64,000 nt of DNA from Mesostigma viride (Eukaryota > Streptophyta > Mesostigmatophyceae > Mesostigmatales > Mesostigmataceae), in assembly GCA_009746045.1 (NCBI GenBank), contig RPFO01000123.1, forward strand, positions 1,750,542 to 1,814,541, written 5' to 3'. Both the position numbers and the translations under genes were made by a program. Positions 10,797-21,900 of the stretch are shown here, in pieces. The notes under the pieces were generated by a model. It saw nothing but the letters and a program-made list of their open reading frames with translations, had not been told where the DNA came from and made no database searches. The first letter of the stretch is position 1. Each line of letters starts with the position of its first letter.

Positions 10797-11590
10797 ATGA
10801 AAATACCGTCTGCAGCTCCAGCTGCAGCTTCGCCCTCAGGTCCGGCAGGCAGCGGTGACACTAGTCGCGCCCTGGTGGTTGCCCCGCACCCTCCCGGGCT
10901 TCAGCCTCGCCTGAGCCCAAACGCAGCCGCCCAACCGAACCTAGCTGGTCTGAGTACGATTTTGACGTTGACGAGTTATATTCCACCTTCGACGTCAACA
11001 GACCCGGCTATTTCGACAGGCCACACATCCGGATACTCGAGCTCCTGTTCTATTATGGGTCGTATGCCTCCCTTCTTGACCTGTGCCAGCGCCTCCAACG
11101 CCACAAATGCTTCCGCAGCCAGAATGACGGCCAGTTTCAGCCCCGCGAAAGCTGACCTGTCTGCTGCAGGCTGGTCGCGACCGCGCCTTCAGCTTGCCGC
11201 CCTCTTTTCCATCCTTCAGCGTGCTTCCGAGGATCTCTGGCAACCCATCCCCTTGACCGAATCCACCCTCCTCCACCACCTTCACGCAGCCATCTCACAG
11301 CACGTGACGCCCCTTGCTGCAGATGTGGTAGCTGTGGGTCGCACGCTTGTCTGCTGAGCTCCCCACCATCCCCACCGCGCCGGTCACCGCCCGGCCACCG
11401 CCACCCTCCTCGCCTCCCCCCCCCGGTCCCCCCCCTCCGCCTCCACCGACTCCATCACCGCCCAGCTCCGCGACATCGACCATGCAGCGCCTTAAGGACA
11501 ATGACATCGCCATCGAGGTCCTGCAAAACACCGCAACTTTCTTGACGATGACGTTGAGGCTGCACTTGGCGAGCTCGGCCTCCTCGCGGA
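10797..11590 (+). mobile_element. Proline-rich ORF1 N-terminal fragment, plus strand
   Basis: Low-complexity Ala/Ser/Pro-rich frames without a firm family match. The segment SQHVTPLAADVVAVGRT and the Pro-rich stretch after it recur on the opposite strand at 11760-12000, so this is one arm of an inverted repeat of a retroelement ORF1/gag-like region. Confidence 0.55.
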
Positions 11591-12002
11591 GCTAGGTCGA
11601 GCGTCTGCTGCTGGAGCTGTGCTGCGACGGCGGAGGTGGTGCATGGATCGAGGTGGTGTGCTGATGTCCGCCCAGGTCGCGCCGGGATGGGAGGAGCATC
11701 GCCAGCCAGGCCAGCAGGGGCTGGCTTGGCGGCAATGTCCTAGTTCACCGCCTGGGCGGTGAGGCCTGCGGTGTTTTGCAGGACCTCGATGGCGATGGCG
11801 TTGTCCTTGAGGCGCTGGTCGATGTCGCGGAGCTGGGCGGTGATGCATGGAGTCGGTGGAGGTGGAGGAGGGGGCGGGGGGGGGGTGGAGGCGAGGAGCC
11901 GGTGGCGCTGGCCGGTGGGGATATGGTGGGGAGCTCAGCAGCCAGTGTGCAGCCCACAGGCCTGCCACAATGTCTGCAGCTAGAGGTGTCACGTGCTGTG
12001 AG
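11294..12002. repeat. Large imperfect inverted repeat of a retroelement segment
   Basis: The arm 11294-11540 (CACAGCACGTGACGCCCCTT...) matches the reverse complement of about 11760-12002 (...GTGTCACGTGCTGTGAG) with moderate divergence. The spacer is about 220 bp and contains more ORF1-like coiled-coil coding sequence on the minus strand. Confidence 0.65.
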
Positions 12003-12413
12003 AGGCCTTCTTGTTTTTTTAGGATTTTGTCCATAGGTAGCTGGAAGAAGCTGCACATGATAGCCGGAGGCGGTGGTTGAGATCTGGCCTGGCAAAGAAC
12101 GCCTCCAGGCCGTCGGCGGGGATGGCCGGGCCCTAAGGGCCCAAGGAGCTTGCGTTCCTGCGCTAAGAAATGCACTATTTCGGTGCATTCTTCGCTGATC
12201 AGTTGCAGCCAGTTGCTGAAAGAAAAGCGGTCGTAATCTGGTAGGTACTTTCGCCATTTGTGTTCGTCGCAGGGTTTCTTGAGCTCGGGCGAAGCGCTGG
12301 GCGATGGGTTGGCGGGCCCAGACGGCTGCCCAGGCGAGGACGATGGCGAGTGGGTTGGGCTGGGAGCCGGAAAGCTCCTTTTCCAAACCTCGCTTGGCTT
12401 TTGGAGTCGTCAT
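11590..12413 (-). mobile_element. ORF1/gag-like fragment, minus strand
   Basis: The minus-strand frame starts MTTPKAKRGLEKELSGSQ and later contains SQHVTPLAADIV and a Pro/Ser-rich tract. This suggests the 5' coding part of the same retroelement, facing the plus-strand copy. No catalytic domain is present. Confidence 0.5.
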
Positions 12414-12602
12414 AGCTGCTTGTCACGTGCGTAAGTCTGTCGATACTGCGTTTTAGCCGCAGCCATTGTAACCGATTATATATACTGGCGGGTGCGTCTT
12501 ATAAAAAGGCGCATCGAATGCAAGTGACCTGACCGAATTTGGGGCTCAGACGCAAAAGATCTGAGCTCCGCCGTCAGCCATACCGCCGTCAGCCATCCTG
12601 CA

Positions 12603-12705
12603 CGCAGGAATTAATTAATTAATAAATTAAACTCGTGCTCCCGTTGGGGAGTCACGGAGCACCCGGAAGTGCTTTTAATCCCTGTGTGTGCACAACAGGA
12701 GAAAG
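12603..12705 (+). repeat. Family B dispersed repeat, copy 1
   Basis: After a TTAA-rich tract comes GTGCTCCCGTTGGGGAGTCA then CGGAGCACC, TTTTAATCCC and GTGTGCACAACAGG. GTGCTCC and GGAGCAC can pair as a hairpin. Other copies are at 48600-48672 (inverted), 56930-57003 and 58983-59037. Confidence 0.8.
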
Positions 12706-13059
12706 GGCAGAGATCCCCAGTCTCCTTCATGCCTAAGGCATGCCACAGCTGCGTTCGGGCACGCTAACTAAACGGACACGCTAACGATCCGGCAATCTGT
12801 GGGTGCAATAAGACCCATGTGAGCATGGCATCAGTAACAAGGAGCGACGTGGGCAAGTATAATCTGATCATAGCCAGGACATAGCATGGCTGTACAAGGA
12901 CTAAGCTAAGGCTATGGCTGGTTGTGTACCGCGCGTGAGCGGTGCACGTGACTAGGTAAGTTGGCACAGCTAGGCAAACATTCTAAGCATGGCTGCTATA
13001 GCGGCAGTGACTACCAATGGATACAAGCTAGGGCTAATAAGCAAGCTACAGTACTCTAG

Positions 13060-13200
13060 CCCGCTGGGGGCGTCCACAACTTGTGGTTGATCATCAGGTC
13101 CCCGCCCCTCCAGTACGCAGGAAGTAGCCCAGAATGTATTAAAAGCCATACACCCCTTCTCAGGGATATGTGCTACATCAATGTACTCTTATGCAACGGA
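13060..13200. mobile_element. Chimeric fragment: LINE ORF1 end joined to inverted family A
   Basis: 13065-13118 resembles 8125-8182 (ORF1 3' end: CTTGTGGTTGATCATCAGG, CCCCTCCAGTA). It is followed directly by the reverse complement of the family A start (AATGTATTAAAAGCCATACA, CTTCTCAGGGATATG). The junction shows template switching or nested insertion. Confidence 0.65.
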
Positions 13201-16200
13201 GATAATGCACCCTCCGCATTGTTAATTTTAATTCGGTTCAGCCGAAAGGCCCTTCCGGAATTAGATAATTTCGTTTCTATTTAAAACCATGGATGCATTA
13301 ATTAATTAATGGAACTCCAGGGTAACCAGACTCTTGTCCTTTTTTGCGTGTCATGCGGCCTTGGCCCGGACGGCATTTTTTCGCCACGCAAATGTTGCGT
13401 CTGAACAAATGACGCAACACATCACCTAAAAACGGCCTTTTTTGTTACATGGGGTCATATCTCCCACACATATAGTCAGATCGGGGTGCCATTCTGGACT
13501 TAAGGTCCCCCTAGGACCCTGTTCACATCACATAAATTGGGGGGCCAACTGACCTATTTTTAGCATCAAACCGTGACGTGGAAAAGTGCAAAAAACGATG
13601 TTTTCCAGGCATAAGGAGGCATAGCAGCCACACACAAGTAGTAAATGCAGTCCAATTCAGCTGGAAATGGTCATGCTTATTAATTTATATCCAAAGACAA
13701 AAACCGCCCTTAAGTATGCAATGTAGGACCAAACTATGTGCTATAATTCTGGCATACATGAGCCAAAACACCGTTTTAGTGCATTATTTTCAAACTTATG
13801 AAGCCCCTGCCAGCACATATGCGGCCCAATCATGCCAGAATTCGTCACATTAATAGCACAATACTTGAATTTACACTAGAACACAAGTTGGACATATTAG
13901 GACCACTGCCGGCCCACTAAAAGTGACGGATGCAAGCAGAAATAGAGCGATTTTTGCAAAAATACTCCATATTCTGCGCCATTGTCTTGGAAAACTTTGC
14001 ATTCTTCACTCAATTATCGTCATGGCTGTCATGGGATTCATATACATGCCACTGGGGCTGGATACATTAGCCAACACAGACTAAAAAAGCGATCATCAAG
14101 GGACAAAATCACCATCAATCACAGTAGATGCTGGCATTCGGAACAAGCACCATAGTGCCTACAAGCCTCAAGAAGGGGAGCTTGGCTGACCAGTCGTGCC
14201 TGTCGGCTGACCAGTCTCTTTTCTAAACGGGCCCCGCTCGGCAGCACACACAATCTCCTTTGCAGTACTTGGCCCACTCTGCTGGGCACCCCTGCTGTGC
14301 GTGTCTTATAGCAGCTAATCCAAATATATATCTGCCAGGTGCCTCTCTGCTACATGGAAATACAAAGCGCAATCAAGGACAGCAGTGGCTTGGGCTGCTA
14401 TTCAATTGAGCTCAGCACCTAGCTGCTGTACAACATAATTCTGCATCAGTGCCTGTCCTAATTGCGCCCCCCCGCCCCCTTGCCATCATCGTCATGCTCA
14501 TCATAGTCTTTGGAACGTGCACTGAACTCCAACCCTTGGACAGTCCATAGGTCATTAAGAATCTGTGCATGTAATGCTAGCTCTTCTCAGTTGAACTCAT
14601 CTACCACCCTCTCATGGTCGTGTCATCTCTCATGTAATCCACCTAGGTTTATCGTGGCCACTGATCTTTCAGCCCCTCCTGACATCAAAATCTGGGCAAA
14701 CACACTGTTGACATCGCCCTTCCGTTTTAGCCTGCATGGCTCCTCATGTTTACCCTTATCTCATCCCTCAACACACCTAGAACTGTCTATTCATCCCCCT
14801 TGCATAGGCGGTGCATAACTGCGGCATGATGGGGGATTGCCAAAAATAGGTGTAAAATGCATGATGGCACGGGGAGGCTCACACTCATCGGTTTACAATC
14901 ACACTCATGTGCTAACAATGTCCCTCTCTGCTTTTGACACTGCATGCACATGCATTTCCTACCGGCTATATCAAGCCTTTAGTGTGGTTTGGTGCATCAA
15001 GAGAAATGGCAGGTCAGCTGAGTGCATCAGACCACATTTGTGTTAAGTGTACGCTTGCAACGCTGTTTGCCCACCGCATGGAGCTCCCCTTTCGGACAGT
15101 GGCGCAAGTAGCACTTACACCTTACTCCCAGCCGCTCACCCTGCCCATGCTAGCAACAAGAACAAATGCATGGTCCCCATCCCAACGTAAGGTGCATCAC
15201 ATGGATGGCCCTGCCATCACCTAGCAGTGTGCCACCCCTCTCCACCTCAACCTACTCTGAAATGCCAGGGCCCCAACAAACCTTTCAAGACATGGCACTC
15301 CTCAAAGAAGGCAACCCCTCAAAGAAGGCGAGGCAGTTTAGGTCTAGGGGGGCTTTGGGTAAGTTAAAAGATGATAGAGTTCACTAACACAGGCCACGGC
15401 AACGACAACCTGCCTCACCCGCTGCATCCATACATCACAAGCCATAAACTGCACAGCCTGGCATGATTGCCTAAGGGTCACGTGATCCAAGGTGCCCTTC
15501 AGGCTCACCCCAGCACACCGGCCCATCCTCACCACCCCACTGGTCATAGTCATCTACAGTGGCATCAAACTCCTCTAGGACAGAGTGCAGTAAAGGCAAC
15601 ATAGACGTCCTGACACAATTGAATAAGAACGTGGCTGCTACCTACTGCCCTTAATAAAAAATGTCCATGGCTTGCACAAATACGCATTCAATTCTTCAAG
15701 CAAGCATGCTAACACCTTCACAGCACATCCCAAGGTTTATATCCATCGAGCTTTGTCAACAAGCATGACTTCCTGATGCAAACTTAGCTGTCAAGCTAGG
15801 AGGAGGAAAGCTAGGTAAAGAGGTGAGATAGACCCCCCCACAGCACCTTCCTGCACCAAAACCATGACAATATCATCCAGAGCTTGCTAAATACGTACAG
15901 CTAACCGGTAGCGGGCGACCTTGCAGTCCAGGTTCAGCGCGAACATCTCGTGTCAGCACCCGGCGGAGATGGCGGACGCGAACCCACAATGCTATAAAAG
16001 CGAGTCATAAGACTATTTCGGGGAGCGGTGAACGGCTTGGAACACCGAAGGTATGCCGCGACAAAAGCCTGAAGTTTTTCTCGGAAATACACGCCTGGAT
16101 GTGGATTAGGGCACCGTTGTCGTGCTTGTGCTTGCGTTGCGAGCAGGCAACCAGTGTTTCTTGCAGTGTCGAGCAGTAACAGATGGTGGCGCGAGAGCAA

Positions 16201-16934
16201 TATGTGACTTTTAAATCATGGCTACACAGCTTACACCTCCGCAGGCATGTTGGAACAAGCCCCGCCATGCCGTGAGCCGAAAAAAAGGAAGAAACGCATC
16301 AAGCAAGGACGGTCGTAAACGTCACTGAAAACAGCAAAATCTGACCTGCCGGCAGGTAATGCGACAGCCTGGAAAATGTGATTCGTTTCTCGAAAAACTG
16401 ATTAGCGCTCGTGAAAGTAGACTTGAAGCCCATTCGGATTCCACCTTTTGGGAATTGTGAGCTTCCAACAAAAAAGTTTCCCCCACAATTAATAAACATG
16501 CATTTTCGCTGCCAATTCCAGATCTGGCCGACACAAAAAATCAGCGTCTCAGTTTGCGAATTATTTTGACGCATGAACATACGCGAATAATATCTACCAT
16601 GCATCATCGCAAAGCAGGAGAGTTTACGCGTCGTTTGCATCCATCGCAGCGACTTAATATGCATAATTGACTTTTGACTGATATTCCGGCGGACATAGGG
16701 TCGACAGCCATGCGAGGTGGAATTTTTCTGGTCCCGTCGTCCTCAACGCGACGCGTTCGCGCCAAAATTCCCAGGATCTCATGTAACCGGACGGACCGAT
16801 TTTAGGTGATGTGAATGTGGCGTTCTAATTGCCGGCAGCTTACGTAAGGCTGCCGGGGCTATTAGGTCACATATTGCGTGAGAGAAAGAATCTAGATCTA
16901 ATCTTAATCACTACGCCATTAGCCAAGAAACCTA

Positions 16935-17165
16935 GACAGTGACAGGTTTATCAAGGAGACAACCAGCGCAGGCCAGAAATCGGGAGAATCCGGACCATGG
17001 TAGCTCGAGCCTGCCGTTATCTTGTCCGCGTGTTCGAGTCGTTCAGGATGATGAAGATGAATGGTGATGTCCAGAAATGTGTATCCGTGTGCATTGAAAT
17101 TATGGCTGGCTTACGTGTAGAGCGACTAGATGACCTAGACGGTGGCAGGTTTACATCTCAACGTA
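16935..17165 (+). repeat. Family C dispersed repeat, long copy
   Basis: This 230-bp segment (CAACCAGCGCAGGCCAGAAA, CTCGAGCCTGCCGTTATCTT, TTATGGCTGGCTTACGTG) recurs inverted at 58690-58895 with a few indels. A short coding-like frame (MVARACRYLVRVFESFRMMK) is common to both. The family is unknown to me. Confidence 0.85.
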
Positions 17166-17381
17166 GCTCCTGCCACCTGGCCAAGAAAAACTGGCCAAAG
17201 TTTTGGCCACGACCGATCCGGATCAGGGCCGCACCGGCCTCAAAAGGTATGTCACGTGAACCCAATAACCTAGCTATAGCGGCTACCCTTCCATCTCACT
17301 ATAAAGAAACTATGTTCAGAGAACCACGATTTATTGGTTGGAAGAAGAAGTCGACCCGTCCAATTAACTCATTATTAGTTT

Positions 17382-17401
17382 AAGTAAGTAAGTAAGTAAG
17401 T
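17382..17401 (+). repeat. (AAGT)n microsatellite
   Basis: About five TAAG/AAGT units in a row. Confidence 0.85.
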
Positions 17402-17970
17402 ACTTGCGTGTCATGCGCAAGGCATGCCACGGAGTACTATGCTAATCTCATTAGAAAAATAATTACACAAAAGTTTAAACAAATATCGTCTGCGTCATCC
17501 CCCAACCGTTAAGCACTAGATGGGGATGTAATCCTCATCCGAGCTGTCCTCTACTGTAATGGCAGACGAGGCGGTAGTGTAGCGGCTATCCTCAGGACCA
17601 ATAACCTCCACCTTATATTATTAGTTTGTTCGTTTGGTTACCGAACAACCGTTGAACTGGCTGCGCAATTTAATAACTCTTTGTTTATTTGGTATAACCC
17701 AGCCGGCAGCACCGCTGTTACTGCCAGTAAGAGCACATTTGTCAGCCAAAGATATAATAATTCTTTGTTTTTCATCGCGAAAGAAGCGCTTTTGGCAGTC
17801 CAAGAATATTTCTTTACGTACACTTTCTTTGTTTGTTTGGTAGCTGGAAAAACGAAAGGGAAGAACACTCGGGAATTAAATATTTACAATTTTCTTGTTT
17901 TATTTAGCACTTTCAGGTGGCAAACTAAAATATTTAACAATTATAATTAAAATTAACAATGCGGAGGGTG

Positions 17971-18856
17971 TATGTTACAATTTAATTTAATGGCTCATTG
18001 TGGCCATTTGCTTCCGCCCTAGCCAACGTCTTGCATCAGTTCACCTCACCTCATAAGCATGCAGCTATGCATGCCTCGATCAGCCTATATACTTATGGTA
18101 CTGCATGACCCCAGTTGCATTGCACCTACAGTTGCATGGCCCCGGCACCCTGCTGTGGAGAGAGCGCTCTAGCTGTGGCCTGCGGCATGCAGCGAGAGAA
18201 GCTCGGGCGCCCGAGGTCCCTCCTTCTCAATTGTATAGGGGTTGAAAGTTCCTTTACGTACTCTGAATTGGCACCCACGTGATCGACACACTCACGTGCT
18301 AATGAATGAATGAATGAATGAATTGATACACGGACACGCAAGTGCATACTTATAATCACCGAGGGTGACAACGTCCATGTATACTTCAATAGCTAGCTAT
18401 ACATGAAATGGCTGATGACTCTATTCGATATAAACTAATTTATGAAGCGTGGACTTTGATGATCACAAGTGCATGTTTAGCGGGACCGTAGTCTCGTACA
18501 ATTGGCAAGTGCAACCAAAAACGGCCACACCTGTGGGTTCTACGGATCGATAATCTATGAAACCAATAAATAGTCAATCGTGGCACATACCACCACCCAC
18601 ATGGTGACTGTCACCTCCGCTACGTTTCTTCTTAACAAAAAAAGCAGAGCAGACCAACCACCACATTGCCCTGCCCAGACTCTAACTGGGAAATATGAGG
18701 GCATGTGACTCTAGAGTGCAGCAAGAGCAGTACAGCGTTGGCTCGGCTAATAATGTATACAGTAGTGGAGGCCAGTCTGCTCTCCATCTTCCCAGGGTGG
18801 TCATGCAACCTTTGGGTGAAGACAGTACTGCTTGTGCTGCGGTAGGTACTGAAGCC
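17971..18856. other. PAN2 3' flank, no gene seen
   Basis: The stretch holds a short (TGAA)n run at 18301-18325 and no recognised coding sequence. The PAN2 3' UTR (minus strand) should occupy the upper part. Confidence 0.5.
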
Positions 18857-18949
18857 CTAGTTACGGGGCTTGCTGACCACTGCGCCCGCCTCCTTCACGG
18901 CGCTGACTTCCCAGTTGTGGATGCGGCCGAAACGGTACATCTCAAGCAA
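18857..18949 (-). CDS. PAN2: PAN2 exon 33 (C-terminus)
   Basis: 30 codons plus stop TAG. LLEMYRFGRIHNWEVSAV matches human VLKGLYEKGRKMDWKVP. Acceptor TTGCGCCCAG, phase 0. Confidence 0.92.
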   Translation of the reverse strand: MLEMYRFGRIHNWEVSAVKEAGAVVSKPRN

Positions 18950-21900
18950 CTGGGCGCAACAGGGCACATGACAAGGCGAAAGGAAATATTGCTCTTCTAA
19001 GGGTCAATGAAAGCATTTTGATAGGATACATCGTAGCGATTGCTGGAAGAAAAACTTATGTGCACAAGGATCCTTCATGAAAGCCACAGCTTTCACGACC
19101 ACAGAGCTCGTAGTGCATAAGATAGACTTCACAAAGCTGGATCAGGGTGGGCGGGTGGGTGGGTACTGGCTAGGTTGCATTTGAAGAAGGCCACCTACTC
19201 TCTGGGGTCAGCTCTGTGGTGAATTCGTGCATGCAGCCAGTCATGAAGGCATGCATGGGGATGCGAGGTTGGTAGGGTTTACGTGGTCGGCTTGTTGCCT
19301 ACTGGCCCATATTGGGTTCAGTACAGTACACGAAAATGCGACCTGAACACTGAAGCAAACAGCAGCAACTCTATGCCGTGCTGCTGCCCAAGTCTAGACA
19401 ACGTCGTGCTATGCCTGCAAAATGCGTTCACAGATGCACCCATGCTCTCAAACCTCCAGTAGTTACTTGTCACCCCCATGCAAGGATCATCGAGCACTCA
19501 TGGTGGACCCTCACAAACAGCGAACAAGCCCGTATGTGGGCACACACAACAATCTATATTATATACTGTGACATACTATATTATAGTATTATTATCTTAG
19601 AGTAGTATTATATTCTATTATATTCTTGTGGCCCTATTGGATATTGATATCCATGTGCTGAGCACCAAACCGGGTAATGTTTGTGTCTGCCCCCCACTCC
19701 CCGCCCCACCCACTCAAACCCTGCTTTCTCATTCTTGCCCATGCACTCACCTTTCGTCCGCTTCCAGTACTCATGCCTTCTCCTGCTGCCCTACCGTATC
19801 CGGGAAGCCTTTTTGTCCACACATCCGCCGCCATCCCTCCTTCCGTCCCATCCGCTGAGCATGTTCTCCCTTGGGAGCTCACCTTATCCTGCAGTGTGCC
19901 CTTTGCCGCCAGCTCCTCGTGAAGGTAGTACAGCTTGAGCGCCTGCGTGCCGCGAGGGTGTATGATTTGCAAGCATGCTCACATCGGTGTAAGGTTTGTG
20001 TGATGCATGGCGAGGCTGGCTGCTGGTCATATCCCACACGAGCACTGCCACACGTAGGTATTGGGGTTCCTGTGCAAAGCGGTGGCAATAGGGGGCTGCG
20101 CTGAGGGCCGTAGAGCACACCACAAGACGTTGTTTTGTAGGACGGCCGCTTGTCATGATGCCTCCACAACAACTTGGTGGATGACCGTGTGTGGTAGCGA
20201 TGTGCAGCACCATGGCAGCAGGCTGGGCGAAAGCTTATAAATCAGCATCTGGCCACCACCGATGGCCTGTGCTCGGTAAGCGATGGTGCTGCCTGTGCTG
20301 TAGAGCAAAATCAGGAGCGAGCATTTAACATCGGATTGTGGGCCACTTATGCGGCAGTCGCCACGAATATGTAACTACGACACTCACTGGCACAGTGAGA
20401 GGAGCAGATGGAAGGATGGGCAGATGGAACGATGGGCAGATGGAAGGGTGGGCAGATGCAAGGGTGGGCAGATGGAAGGGTGGGCAGATGGAAGGGTGGG
20501 CAGATGGAAGGGTGGGCAGATGGAAGGATGGGCAGATGGAAGGATGGGCAGATGGAAGGATGGGCAGATGGAAGGATGGGCAGATGGAAGGGTGGGCAGA
20601 TGCAAGGGTGGGCAGATGGAAGGGTGGGCAGATGGAAGGATGGGCAGATGGAAGGGTGGGCAGATGGAAGGATGGGCAGATGGAAGGGTGGGCAGATGGA
20701 AGGGTGGGCAGATGGAAGGGTGGGCAGATGGAAGGATGGGCAGATGGAAGGGTGGGCAGATGGAAGGATGGGCAGATGGAAGGGTGGGCAGATGGAAGGG
20801 TGGGCAGATGGAAGGGTGGGCAGATGGAAGGGTGGGCAGATGGAAGGATGGGCAGATGGAAGGATGGGCAGATGGAAGGATGGGCAGATGGAAGGATGGG
20901 CAGATGGAAGGGTGGGCAGATGGAAGGGTGGGCAGATGGAAGGGTGGGCAGATGGAAGGGTGGGCAGATGGAAGGATGGGCAGATACGCATGTGCTCCAC
21001 GGCCAGACATGAAAAAAAATGTTCCACTGGACTGGTCCCCAGGGACTGCGGAACAAGTTTATCGAAATGCACGCCAAAGTTATTAAATGGTTGCTCCAGG
21101 GACGATGAACAGTTCCGATGCCAACAACCATGGCAGCAGCAATAAGACTACACAACTGTCTTTAGATGGTTGGTCAAGTAACCAACCGACAGAGTCAGTT
21201 GGCCTGTAACCCGTGCATGCTCTAAGCACATTGCCAGCAGGGACCTTGGCTCCATCCATCTCACCGTGCGCGCGTCCTCGATGCTGTCGTGCGTCTCCGA
21301 TTGGATGTCCAGCTGGCGAAGCACCGTGGCAGGCAAGACACCGGTAGAGGTCAGTGGCCATCGCAGGCAATTTGACAAGCATGTCAATACCGTGAGGGAT
21401 AGGTAGGGGAGGCCACCGGAAAAGGGTGAAAGGTGCGGTGGCTGTCTGCACACAGCGTGTGCCATGTGGGAGGGCACACAGCATGCAGCATCCACGTGCA
21501 CGCGCAAGTACCTTCAGGGCAAACATGGGCCACACGTAAGGACACCTGGGATCGCAATAAAAGGGATTGGGACTTAGGGCAGGCTCCAAGAATGCATTGA
21601 AATGTGCCAAACCAACCGCCATCTCAGTGTGTAATTGCACAGGAGACAAAAAGGCCGCCAATTGGTGGCATTTGCGCCAGGTGCCACTCATCCCCAGGGC
21701 GCGACAGCCGCAAGCACGAGCAAGTATACTGTGAAAGAGAGGAATTGGAAGAAATGGCCAGTCCCCTTCCAAGCCCAGTAGGCCACGGCTCGCTGCCCTG
21801 AGAAACGTGTGAACAGCAACAGCGCAGATGATGGCATCGACTAGGCCAAACTGCTCACAACTGGTTGCAAGTATGTTACGTGTTGTAGCTGTAGGTCATG

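Larger units (their letters stand above)
13208..17970. mobile_element. Possible 4.76-kb element bounded by 26-bp perfect inverted repeats
   Basis: 13208-13233 (CACCCTCCGCATTGTTAATT...) is the exact reverse complement of 17945-17970. The interior contains only short frames with no recognised transposase (for example 13578-13853 + and 16299-16664 -), plus a family C copy at 16935-17165. I see no clear target-site duplication. It could be a decayed non-autonomous DNA transposon, or two inverted copies of one small repeat. Confidence 0.45.
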
